Below, piece by piece: positions 1 through 7,745 of a stretch of 16,083 bases of DNA. Source of the stretch: Coemansia sp. RSA 922 (taxonomy: Eukaryota > Kickxellomycota > Kickxellomycetes > Kickxellales > Kickxellaceae); contig JANBQS010000520.1 of NCBI GenBank assembly GCA_027577415.1, forward strand, positions 1 through 16,083, read 5' to 3'. The first letter of the stretch is position 1, and each line of letters opens with the position of its first letter. The position numbers and the translations under genes are program-made. The notes under the pieces are model-generated. The model had not been told where the DNA came from, searched no databases, and was given only the letters and a program-made list of their open reading frames with translations.

Positions 1-436
1 CATAATCGCATGACGCTGAGAAAGAGTTGTTGTCAAATGTTTCCTTTCACCTCCTTCCCTTTTCAATTTGCAAAAAAAAAAAAAGAAAAAACATTCTACG
101 CTGCTTTGTTGCTAGCTCCGGACTAATTGCGATGTTTTTTCATTTTAAATTTGGCGTCTAAAAAGACATATGACATAGGGGGGTATAATGCCATTAATTT
201 ACCTCGTAAAAAAAGCTCAGGCCAAGAGGCGCTTCTTCTTTTTTTTTTTTGCTACTCTCCCAGGCTTCTAACTATCCCTATTTTGTGCAGAATGTGGTTG
301 ACTATTTTTGGCATCATTGTTTTTTTTTTGCCACACTCCCTCTTTTATATGGACAAGTCACATACTCTTTTTTTTTATCGGGTCTCTTACTAATGAGATC
401 CTGCCCTGTTTTTTTGCATTACTTGGATATATATAG
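1..436 (+). other. T-rich probable intron of BUD31 (3' part)
   Basis: This stretch holds no recognisable coding sequence. In three frames I find nothing resembling the expected BUD31 N-terminus (the PP-x-G-[FW]-E segment). It carries several long T runs (about 239-250, 320-329, 369-376 and 409-415). Its 3' end has intron hallmarks: TACTAAT at 388-394, a pyrimidine-rich stretch, then AG at 435-436. A second intron-like end, CTAAC at 267-271 followed by GCAG at 287-290, may be a decoy or mark a small unseen exon. Exon 1 therefore lies upstream of the window or is too short to recognise. Confidence 0.55.
388..394 (+). promoter_or_regulatory. Intron branch site TACTAAT
   Basis: TACTAAT differs from the canonical yeast branch sequence TACTAAC only at the last base. 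It sits about 42 nt before the AG at 435-436, and a T-rich tract lies between them. Its placement just before the point where BUD31 homology starts supports a real intron end. Confidence 0.55.
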
Positions 437-783
437 CCGAAAACGAGTCTTCAGCCGGAAAACGCAGGGTTGAGGCTACATGGTCAGTGATGCGAATCCA
501 CCACCAGCGATCCCGATATATATTCGACCTTTACTATAGTCGGGAGCTAATCACGCAGCAGCTCTACGAATACTGTCTCAAAAACGGGCATGGTGACAGG
601 AACTTGATTGCAAAGTGGAAAAAACAAGGGTTCGAGAAACTCTGCTGCTTGCAGTGCATACAGCCGCGGGACACAAACTACGGTACCACATGTATTTGTC
701 GGGTGCCAAAGGCAAATCTCGAAGAAGGACGCACTGTCGAATGCGTCCATTGTGGATGTCGAGGTTGCGCCAGCGCAGACTAA
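437..783 (+). CDS. BUD31: BUD31/G10 spliceosomal zinc-binding protein, 3' exon (N-terminus missing)
   Basis: BUD31 is a small subunit of the spliceosome's Prp19-associated/B-act core. The visible part covers most of a protein that is about 145-157 residues in the family. After the AG at 436 it reads (A)[15 protein letters not shown], matching the family's AE-x-E-x-x-x-GKR-x-VE-x-x-W stretch. Then come [24 protein letters not shown] and [18 protein letters not shown]. The end is the cysteine-rich zinc cluster ([17 protein letters not shown]; nine cysteines). Stop TAA is at 781-783. The first codon is split: the intron gives only its last two bases, so exon 1 should end with one coding base, G if Ala. 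A model starting at the in-frame ATG at 490 would lose conserved residues and is less likely. The gene converges on the CSB gene. Confidence 0.92.
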
Positions 784-1135
784 CATTTCTATTATTTACA
801 ATAAAGATCTAAGCAATAACATACAACCATCGCAATTAAGATACATTACATTTTCTATTCTTTTTTTTTTTTCTCACCATTGTAGTAGAGACAACTTGTA
901 TCTACATTAATTGCGTCCATGAAATTAAATAAAATAGAAATACATACAAGGCTACTAGTGTTAACGAGACAGAATTACTCATGTCCGCAGCACCCATTGT
1001 CCTCACATCTTGGGATGTGCGTCACTGACAAGTTCATGTGAGAGTACAGAAGAGACACCATGATGCTTACACATGTACCTGTATATTACATAATGGCATA
1101 AGAAGAAAGAGATATCAAATTAGAAAGCATATATG
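784..1135. other. Convergent intergenic region, BUD31 / CSB 3' ends
   Basis: This is the 352-bp space between two stop codons facing each other. It contains the BUD31 poly(A) signal, a T run near 861-872, a second AATAAA near 928 on the + strand, and a short hairpin at 1004-1019 (CACATC, loop TTGG, GATGTG). I see no gene, tRNA or repeat here. No clear AATAAA serves the minus-strand gene. Confidence 0.5.
800..805 (+). terminator. Poly(A) signal of BUD31
   Basis: AATAAA lies 17 bases after the BUD31 stop codon, in AT-rich sequence. It is a good candidate for the cleavage and polyadenylation signal. The position is seen in the sequence; its use is inferred. Confidence 0.5.
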
Positions 1136-4100
1136 TTACACACCCGATGTGCCAGAGCGAAGCTTCCACACCTTTTGTACAATGCGACCAATGCCAATTC
1201 GCTTCCCGCTAGCTTCCCTAGACTCGAGATCCGCGACCTGTCCTGCCAGGTAATTGAGCCGGGGCACCTGAGACAAGGGGAACTCTGCGCGAAACCGCTC
1301 GACCAGTGCAGCACTGCTCAGCTCACCGCCCTTCTCAACCAGTATTTCGCGTATCTGAGAGACAACCAATTTCTCCTTATCGCTCAGAGGCTTGTCAGGC
1401 TGCTCAGCCCTGAGCGGAATATCCACTGACCTCCCATGTGATCCGACCACACCCGAGCCACGCGGCCGAGGGGCGCCCGAAGAAGCAGGCAGCCGCTGGA
1501 TCTGATCACGCCGCGTTGGCCTGTTCTGCCCGTGCTGCAATGCCGCACTAACTGGCGAACTTTTGCCGTACAAATCCGCGCGCCGACCTGACTCGGTGGC
1601 AGCTGCTCGAACATCTGCTGATCTAGCCTTGAGCCCCGCTAAAAGACTAGTCGACGAAAGCGCCTCGCTACCTCCATACACTCCCGAAACCGCGTGGTTG
1701 CCAAATTGCCTTTGCGGTTCTTGGCGAGCGCTATTGCCCAGACTCAACGACGATACGACACTAGACGAAGGTGGCTGTCGGTCAGCAGCTGACCGGCGCG
1801 CAAGCATCTTTGGATTGTAGATCGCGCTGTCGCCAGAATACCCGCCCGACGCACCACGCAATGGCTTGCCAATAACATAGCTGACGCTAGATCTAGCCTC
1901 AATCGGCAAATGGTTGTAGCGCATAGTCATTCTCGGCGGCGGAGCAACACCACTGGCTCCCGCGCGAGCAGATGGCATGCCAGCCTGTCCCGACGTTCCA
2001 GTCCAAGTCGGAACATTGACGTCGAGTTCGCGTCGCGAGCGCTGTGAGTCGCGCAACACCCTGCGTACGTCGCTGGCAATCCTCTCAGCCTCCTGCTCAA
2101 TAGCCAGAGACTCGTCGTCATTGCCACTAAAAATGGCATCGTGCTTCAGAGCACTGTGGACTCCCGACATTTTAAACAGACTCTGCAGTACGCGGTCCTC
2201 ATTCGCAGCGCCCTCTGAAGTATTGCCGCTCGCTGTTTCGCCGCCACTGGCCTCACTACTTTCGTCGACAGGTGGATTGTATTCTTCTAGGCGAACTACA
2301 CCGCCAATCGACTCTATGCCATCATTCTCGCCTCGGACATCAGCGTTATCCACGGGATACAGCCGAGCATTGGCAAACATCCGCCCAGTCTCAGTCGTCT
2401 GCTCCAAGTCGCTGTCTCTGCCGTCCTCATCCTGCGCAGTATAGCCGTCAGCCCTACTCCCCGAGCCAGTCCCAGCTCGATTGGCCATGTCAGAGCTTTG
2501 GTCAAATCCAGCCAAGGCAAACATATCGCGCATGCTCTGCGCGTGGAAGAAACGCTTCTGATTCGGGTCAGACAGGACCTTGTCCGATAGCAACTGCTTG
2601 TAAATTTGGCGATTGTATATCTTTTCTTCGATAGTACCCGCCGTCATCAACCGATATACAGCCACATCTCTGGTCTGACCCAACCGCCAAGCACGCTCTC
2701 TGGCCTGCATGTCGCTACTCGGATTCCAGTCAGGAGAGTACAGGATAACGCGATCGGCGCCTGTCAAGTTGATTCCAAGGCCGCCAACTTTGGTCGTAAG
2801 CAAAAACACAAATATGTTCGGATCAGAGTTGAACTCGTCGACCATCGCTGAGCGACGCTGCACCGGTGTCGTGCCGTCCATCCGGCGATAGACCATCTGA
2901 GGCATCGCAGCGATCATGCGCTCAATAATGTTCAGCATCTGGCGCGTCTGCGAGAAAATAAGCACCTTGTGCCCGTGCGGCTTCCACATATCGAGCAGCG
3001 CACGCACGACCGTAAGCTTGCCACTCTTGGGCCAGTCGCCATAATTCGGAGGAAGGTGCTCGCTATTGACATCTCCAGCGTCTTCGCCTTCGCTGTCGCT
3101 TTCAGTATCGCTTTCATCTCTCCGACCGCGCTTTCTACTCGCATATGAACTGCTATTCTGTCTCACGCCTCGGCCGCTTGCCTCTCGATGCGTTACAGCA
3201 GCGCCAGGGAGCTTCGAAAGTAAGAGCAGGTCCGGGTGATCGCATATCTTTCGCACAACGTCGACGCCAGACAGCATCTTCAACTGGCCTAACAGGATCC
3301 GCTCCATGTCTTTGCTGCGCAGAAACCCGATATAAGCGCTACGCTGCATAGGTGTCAAGTTACAAAATACGACGTGCTCGTCCTTTTTCGGCAAATCCTG
3401 AGCGACATCGGCCTTGAGCCGACGCAAAAGGTAAGGGTCAATCAAGTCGCGCAAAATATACGCGCAATTGCGTCCAGCCTGTACCTGCAACGGAGTCGCG
3501 TTAGCATATCCGCCCTCAGTAATCGGAATAACAAACTGGTTGTTGAACACGGGCAGCGTACCCAGTCTACCAGGAAAGACAAAGTCAAACAACGACCAGA
3601 GCTCAGTGAGGTTATTCTGGATCGGAGTGCCACTGACCAAGATACGGTGACGAGTATCAAGGCCTTTACACGCCAACGTTGCTCCGGCATCGGGGTTACG
3701 GATCAAATGACCCTCGTCGAGCACCGCATATCCCCACTTGCGCCGCAGGAGCACGTCGCGGTACACCTGAAGCCCAGAGTAAGTAACAACCACAATATGC
3801 CCGTGCTTCCCCACATGGTCAACGAGCGCTTTGGCGCGCCTGAGGTTCTCGTAAGCGGCAGCTGTGACCGGACGCTCCTTGGGCTTGCGCTTGGGCTGCT
3901 TCTTGCGCCAGTCAATTGTCCCCTTGAGCTTGCGCTTACGGCGCAGACGCGATCCATATGCGTCGTACTCGTAGTCGTCTGCGCTGTCATAGTCCAAGGC
4001 GACTCCACCGGCGCCTGTCGAAGAGCCCATGTCGCCCGCGCTATGCCACCCGCCATCGTGTGGGATTGCACCGCGAGCGACCATCCTTGGCTTGACATCA

Positions 4101-5539
4101 GTGTCGCCTCCCAAATCATAACTCAGGTCGTACGCGCCACTGTCACTGTTGTCATAGTCAGACACATGTTTCATGCCATGACCCGTGCTGTGGAGAATAA
4201 CCACGCGCAGAGCCGGCCACCAGGTATGGAACTCCCGCACCCACTGGCGCATGAGCGTCGCCGGACAAACTACAATAGATGGCAGGTCAAGCAACCGAGA
4301 GTGGTACATCGACGCCAGGAACGAAACCACCTGCACTGTCTTGCCCAGACCCATCTCGTCGCCAAGGATGCCGCCCGCGCCTTGCTGGTGCAGCGTGTAC
4401 ATCCATCCCAGAGCCGACTTTTGGTACCCGATTAGATTGTCCCAAATCCGGCGCGGCACATATAGCGAAGGGTCTGACTGCTCGTGAGCTTTAATCCTAT
4501 AGTCCGACGTTCCCGGGTCCGCCAGAAAGGGCTCTCTAGCGAGCTTGGCTTTAGGTACCAACTGCCCGTCCACCTCAGCCATCGCCGAGTCATCGGCATC
4601 TGAGGCGGTTGCCGATTCAATCTCGCCCGCTGGCTGACGCACTTTCCAGCGTGTCGCACACCAGGTAAACACTCGCTCCCGATACACCTGCTCGTTACCG
4701 TCATCATAGGTGTGCGACTCACGCGTGTGTATACCGAGGCTCGTCTGTCTGTCCAAGACCGTCACTTCGTCATCGGTAGCTGTACCACTAGGCAAAGCGT
4801 CGTCATCGTCGCCAATATCAGAAGCCGAATCTAACACTCCCGCGCCCTCTTGGTAGCTGGCGTCGCTGACGTCTGACGATGGCTCGACCTTCCGCTTTAC
4901 ACGTCGCGGCAATCCCGCGCGCGCCTGAGCTCGGTCCTGGCGGGTGGAAGGCGTGTAGGCGTCGGATTCAACGTCCGAGGCTGCAATATCCATATCAGAA
5001 TGCTCGCTAGTACCATCGTTGCCAGTTCCACCGCTACCGTAACGACGACTCTCCGCAGCCGCGGCAGCCCTTCTCCTTGGCACGAGCATCGCCAGCAGCT
5101 CGCTGCTCGCAGCAGTTGCGGACCCTCCGACGTCAACTGGCTCTTGTTTCACGCAAACAGCGGGCTCAACCGAGTCACGGCTATCCCGCGCCTTTATGTC
5201 ACGGATGTGGCGTTTGATCTGCGAACACTCGCGTCGCAACTGGCCAATTTCTTCCTCCAGTTTTCGGACCTTTGCCATTGCATTGCGGTGTCTCGCCGTC
5301 GACACCGCTGCCTTGTTGGCGGACTCATTGGCCGCGTCTAGTTGTTCAAGCCTACGGTCAAGCGCTTTCTTTGCCCGTACTAGCCGCTTATTCTCGGCTT
5401 CACACTCGCGTTCTTTCAAATCATGGGTGGCCCTGGCGCGCACCGACTGCTCAAGCGTATGCTGCTCGACTACTTGGACGCCGAGTTCGGAGAGGCTCTG
5501 TAGCTCCTTCGAGGCCGAATTGTCTCGATTGCCGCTCAT
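1136..5539 (-). CDS. RAD26: CSB/ERCC6/Rad26-type SNF2 ATPase, transcription-coupled repair
   Basis: This is a 1467-residue nuclear SWI2/SNF2 translocase that pushes on stalled RNA polymerase II and starts transcription-coupled nucleotide excision repair. Numbering from the ATG at 5539 (the reading frame extends five codons further to a TTG): coiled-coil-like N-terminus about 40-120; acidic, Ser-rich region with basic patches 125-320; Walker A GDEMGLGKT 393-401; CSB-type Walker B DEGH 608-611 instead of DEAH; SGTPIQN 636-642; the CSB-specific PGRLGTLPVF/VIPITEGGYANA stretch; motif V TTKVGGLGIN about 915-924; motif VI QARERAWRLGQ 945-955. Downstream, GVHSALKHDAIF (about 1126-1137) matches a conserved post-ATPase segment of CSB. 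The end (about 1388-1463) resembles its winged-helix domain. The first 35 residues may be the autoinhibitory leucine-latch region described for Rhp26 (inferred). A long insertion lies in lobe 1 between motifs Ia and II. No intron is seen. Confidence 0.96.
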   Translation of the reverse strand: MSGNRDNSASKELQSLSELGVQVVEQHTLEQSVRARATHDLKERECEAENKRLVRAKKALDRRLEQLDAANESANKAAVSTARHRNAMAKVRKLEEEIGQLRRECSQIKRHIRDIKARDSRDSVEPAVCVKQEPVDVGGSATAASSELLAMLVPRRRAAAAAESRRYGSGGTGNDGTSEHSDMDIAASDVESDAYTPSTRQDRAQARAGLPRRVKRKVEPSSDVSDASYQEGAGVLDSASDIGDDDDALPSGTATDDEVTVLDRQTSLGIHTRESHTYDDGNEQVYRERVFTWCATRWKVRQPAGEIESATASDADDSAMAEVDGQLVPKAKLAREPFLADPGTSDYRIKAHEQSDPSLYVPRRIWDNLIGYQKSALGWMYTLHQQGAGGILGDEMGLGKTVQVVSFLASMYHSRLLDLPSIVVCPATLMRQWVREFHTWWPALRVVILHSTGHGMKHVSDYDNSDSGAYDLSYDLGGDTDVKPRMVARGAIPHDGGWHSAGDMGSSTGAGGVALDYDSADDYEYDAYGSRLRRKRKLKGTIDWRKKQPKRKPKERPVTAAAYENLRRAKALVDHVGKHGHIVVVTYSGLQVYRDVLLRRKWGYAVLDEGHLIRNPDAGATLACKGLDTRHRILVSGTPIQNNLTELWSLFDFVFPGRLGTLPVFNNQFVIPITEGGYANATPLQVQAGRNCAYILRDLIDPYLLRRLKADVAQDLPKKDEHVVFCNLTPMQRSAYIGFLRSKDMERILLGQLKMLSGVDVVRKICDHPDLLLLSKLPGAAVTHREASGRGVRQNSSSYASRKRGRRDESDTESDSEGEDAGDVNSEHLPPNYGDWPKSGKLTVVRALLDMWKPHGHKVLIFSQTRQMLNIIERMIAAMPQMVYRRMDGTTPVQRRSAMVDEFNSDPNIFVFLLTTKVGGLGINLTGADRVILYSPDWNPSSDMQARERAWRLGQTRDVAVYRLMTAGTIEEKIYNRQIYKQLLSDKVLSDPNQKRFFHAQSMRDMFALAGFDQSSDMANRAGTGSGSRADGYTAQDEDGRDSDLEQTTETGRMFANARLYPVDNADVRGENDGIESIGGVVRLEEYNPPVDESSEASGGETASGNTSEGAANEDRVLQSLFKMSGVHSALKHDAIFSGNDDESLAIEQEAERIASDVRRVLRDSQRSRRELDVNVPTWTGTSGQAGMPSARAGASGVAPPPRMTMRYNHLPIEARSSVSYVIGKPLRGASGGYSGDSAIYNPKMLARRSAADRQPPSSSVVSSLSLGNSARQEPQRQFGNHAVSGVYGGSEALSSTSLLAGLKARSADVRAAATESGRRADLYGKSSPVSAALQHGQNRPTRRDQIQRLPASSGAPRPRGSGVVGSHGRSVDIPLRAEQPDKPLSDKEKLVVSQIREILVEKGGELSSAALVERFRAEFPLSQVPRLNYLAGQVADLESREASGKRIGIGRIVQKVWKLRSGTSGV

Positions 5540-6104
5540 TTTTCCGATTGTCAAACGAGTAAAGAGAAAATAGAGCTGACTACTTGGTCAACAGATGTAA
5601 ATTACAATACATGCACCGCCGAAGAAAAAAAAATAATTGTGAAATAGAAGAAAATAGGGGGAAAAATAGCACAAAAGAAATTAGTAGACAAAAAAATTAT
5701 ACAAGGCAAGCATACTCCGCAGCAAATTTTTATTTTATTTTGGAAATACATACCGCAGTTCCTGTTGTTTCGGGGTATTGATGAGTACTAGTGGATAAGT
5801 TATTGTAGCTTTTATTTTGTTGCAAGCGTATGAAATGTGAAAACGACTAGATCTTTACCCAGCCTACGGCGGGGTGCTGTTTATATATGTTTACGGACCT
5901 CCTTCTTCCAGAGCCGTAGGTAGTATGAGTTGGTGTGGCGCCGCGCTGCTGTGTTGGGGATGGAAGCATGAAGGATATTGCGGCTCATGTTGTTGGGAGT
6001 ACTCCACGTGGTCTGTCGGGCCGGTTATGCGCATCATGGTACTTTTGGGGGAATGGAACATCATCAGAAATAGTAACGCATGGCAGTGGTTATATTTAGA
6101 AGCT
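5540..6104. promoter_or_regulatory. CSB promoter and WDR68 3' flank
   Basis: This is the 565-bp gap between two co-directional minus-strand genes. The part near CSB (5540-5830) is AT-rich with A runs and carries AATAAA on the minus strand at 5811-5816, a possible WDR68 poly(A) signal about 290 nt past its stop. A TATATA element is near 5883-5888, directly followed by TGTTTACG at 5889-5896 (minus strand CGTAAACA, a forkhead-type site), about 350 bp upstream of the CSB ATG. From about 5860 to 6050 the composition turns GC-rich. It includes the palindrome CCACGTGG (E-box) at 6004-6011. I see no RNA gene. Confidence 0.4.
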
Positions 6105-7493
6105 TTACAGTCGCAAGGTCTGAATTGTGTTGCCAAAGCCGATTGATATCCACTCGGGCGAGTTCTGGTGCCAGGCCAGCGAATTGACGGGGAGCCTGGC
6201 GGCATAAGTGAGAGATGGGGCAACATTGGTCGGCTGCTGAGTTAGTGCCTGGGCAGCGGCTGCCTGAGCAACGGCCTGGATAGCATTCGATGTCTGCGCC
6301 CCCGAGGCCGATACTGGAGATCTTGGAGACTGGCGACCATCGCCATAGTCGCTCTTATTGGCCGCCGTCAGTTTGCTCAGCTGCTTGGCCTGAGCTGCTG
6401 CTGCCAGGGCTTGCCGCTGCTGATGCTGCCTCGTGGTGAGTGCTTGCTGGATGTCCCACACAAGCACGCGCGAGTCGGCCCCAGCCGAGCACAGCTGGCT
6501 GGGCGATGTAGGGCTCCACGAAATGGCGTGAATTGGTGCTTGGTGACCAACTAGCTGCACCACGGCTGTACCTGGGTTCCGCACGTCAATGACGCTGACT
6601 ATATGCGAGTCAAGCGCAAATGTGGCAATGTAGTTGGGGTCGAGGGCGTTACAACTTAGCCGTAGAAGCGGAGGTACTAGCGATGACAGACGCGTCGACG
6701 GAATACCGCCATTGCCAGGATAGTAAGCCGCATCGCCGAGATTTGGGTCTGACGATGAGGGCGCAACAGCAGCGGGCGCCTCGTAGAGAATAGTAGAGTG
6801 CTCTAAAGACCGCAAGTCAAACATGCGAATTGATCCATCGGCGCCAGCAGACGCAAAGACATCCTGACTACCGGCGACAAACGAAACGTCGAAAACTTCT
6901 CTGTCGTGGGCAATCAGCTGTGTCTTTGCTTGCTGCGTCTCGATATCCCACACAGTGCAAGTTGTGTCAATGCTCGATGTAATAATAAGCCGCGGGTCGA
7001 CCTGGTTCCAGTCAAACGATGTAATCGGCTCCGAGTAGTCTGCCCGTGTTGTCATTTTAGCGCGCAAGCGCATGTTTGTCTTGTGCAGCCCCATCTCTGC
7101 TGGCTCGCCAGTTTGCTCGCATTCCCACAGTCTCAGCGAATCTCCCGTGCCCGCCAATAGGTCTGGCTGTGCGTACCCGCCTGTGGCCGGGTGCCATAGC
7201 AGTTTGGTCAGCGGGTAGTCGACATTGACCTCACCAACGACTCCAAAGTCCGGCCGCTCGGGTGTGTGAGACGGGTCGTGGTGTGGCGATAGCTGTACTA
7301 TTTGTACTTTGTTCGTGGGCTCTTCAAGGAAACTGCTCAAGGCCATGCGGAACATGCTGTTGCGGTCCTCTCGCCGCGACCATGCCAGTGAGTATATCGG
7401 GTATGCTGAAAAGTAATTGCAGATCTCCTTTCGCGGTGACAGCGCATCCGGTGTTACACCAGGGACTGGATAGAACGGGCTGCCCGAGCTCAT
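6105..7493 (-). CDS. DCAF7: WDR68/DCAF7-family WD40 repeat protein
   Basis: This is a 462-residue seven-bladed WD40 scaffold. In animals and plants the family (WDR68/DCAF7, AN11/TTG1) binds DYRK/HIPK kinases and can act as a CUL4-DDB1 substrate receptor; the fungal role is inferred. Diagnostic stretches are RKEICNY (21-27), TKLLWHP (96-102), ITSFDWNQVDP (157-167), SSIDTTCTVWDIE (173-185), KTQLIAHDREVFDV (190-203), FASAGADGSIRMFDLR (213-228), DPNYIATFALDS (285-296), VLVWDIQQ (343-350) and the end PEWISIGFGN. Two insertions make it about 120 residues longer than the roughly 342-residue human protein: 240-274 (Ser/Pro/Gly-rich) and 351-427 (Gln/Ala-rich). The start is an ATG with A at -3, and the stop is TAA at 6105-6107. 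It is divergent from TSR3. Confidence 0.95.
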   Translation of the reverse strand: MSSGSPFYPVPGVTPDALSPRKEICNYFSAYPIYSLAWSRREDRNSMFRMALSSFLEEPTNKVQIVQLSPHHDPSHTPERPDFGVVGEVNVDYPLTKLLWHPATGGYAQPDLLAGTGDSLRLWECEQTGEPAEMGLHKTNMRLRAKMTTRADYSEPITSFDWNQVDPRLIITSSIDTTCTVWDIETQQAKTQLIAHDREVFDVSFVAGSQDVFASAGADGSIRMFDLRSLEHSTILYEAPAAVAPSSSDPNLGDAAYYPGNGGIPSTRLSSLVPPLLRLSCNALDPNYIATFALDSHIVSVIDVRNPGTAVVQLVGHQAPIHAISWSPTSPSQLCSAGADSRVLVWDIQQALTTRQHQQRQALAAAAQAKQLSKLTAANKSDYGDGRQSPRSPVSASGAQTSNAIQAVAQAAAAQALTQQPTNVAPSLTYAARLPVNSLAWHQNSPEWISIGFGNTIQTLRL

Positions 7494-7745
7494 TTCGATG
7501 AATAAAGAAGAAAATGTGACGATGGAATAAATGAAGCAATATCGAGAGGAAGAGACAAAGCTCGCCTTCCAACACAGACAACAGCATCACGCATTCAATC
7601 CAGCTCGATGGAGAGGGCTACTGAGCCGCGGCTCAAACTTTTTATTTTTTTACTGAAGGCTGATCACATCGATCTTTTGTGCTCTTGGCTTCACAAAAAT
7701 TATAGTCATATATTCTCGCAATTCTCTCTTAAAAAAAAATTACTC
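7494..7745. promoter_or_regulatory. Divergent promoter region, WDR68 / TSR3
   Basis: About 250 bp separate the WDR68 ATG from the preferred TSR3 ATG, so both promoters must lie here or reach into the genes. The TSR3 side has T-rich (7636-7650) and A-rich (about 7730-7740) tracts just before the ATG. I see no convincing TATA box or CCAAT box. Confidence 0.4.

Noticed and set aside
127..473. Two overlapping open frames of 74-88 codons on + near the left edge
   Set aside because: They are Phe/Leu-rich from T runs and lie in the probable BUD31 intron; no family resemblance.
3374..4435. A 353-codon open frame on the + strand
   Set aside because: It is wholly antisense to the ATPase core of the CSB gene, resembles no protein family, and is explained by the GC-rich codon use of the real gene on the other strand.
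5540..5554. Five-codon upstream extension of the CSB reading frame
   Set aside because: It begins with TTG. The ATG at 5539 has A at -3, and non-ATG starts are rare in fungal nuclear genes.
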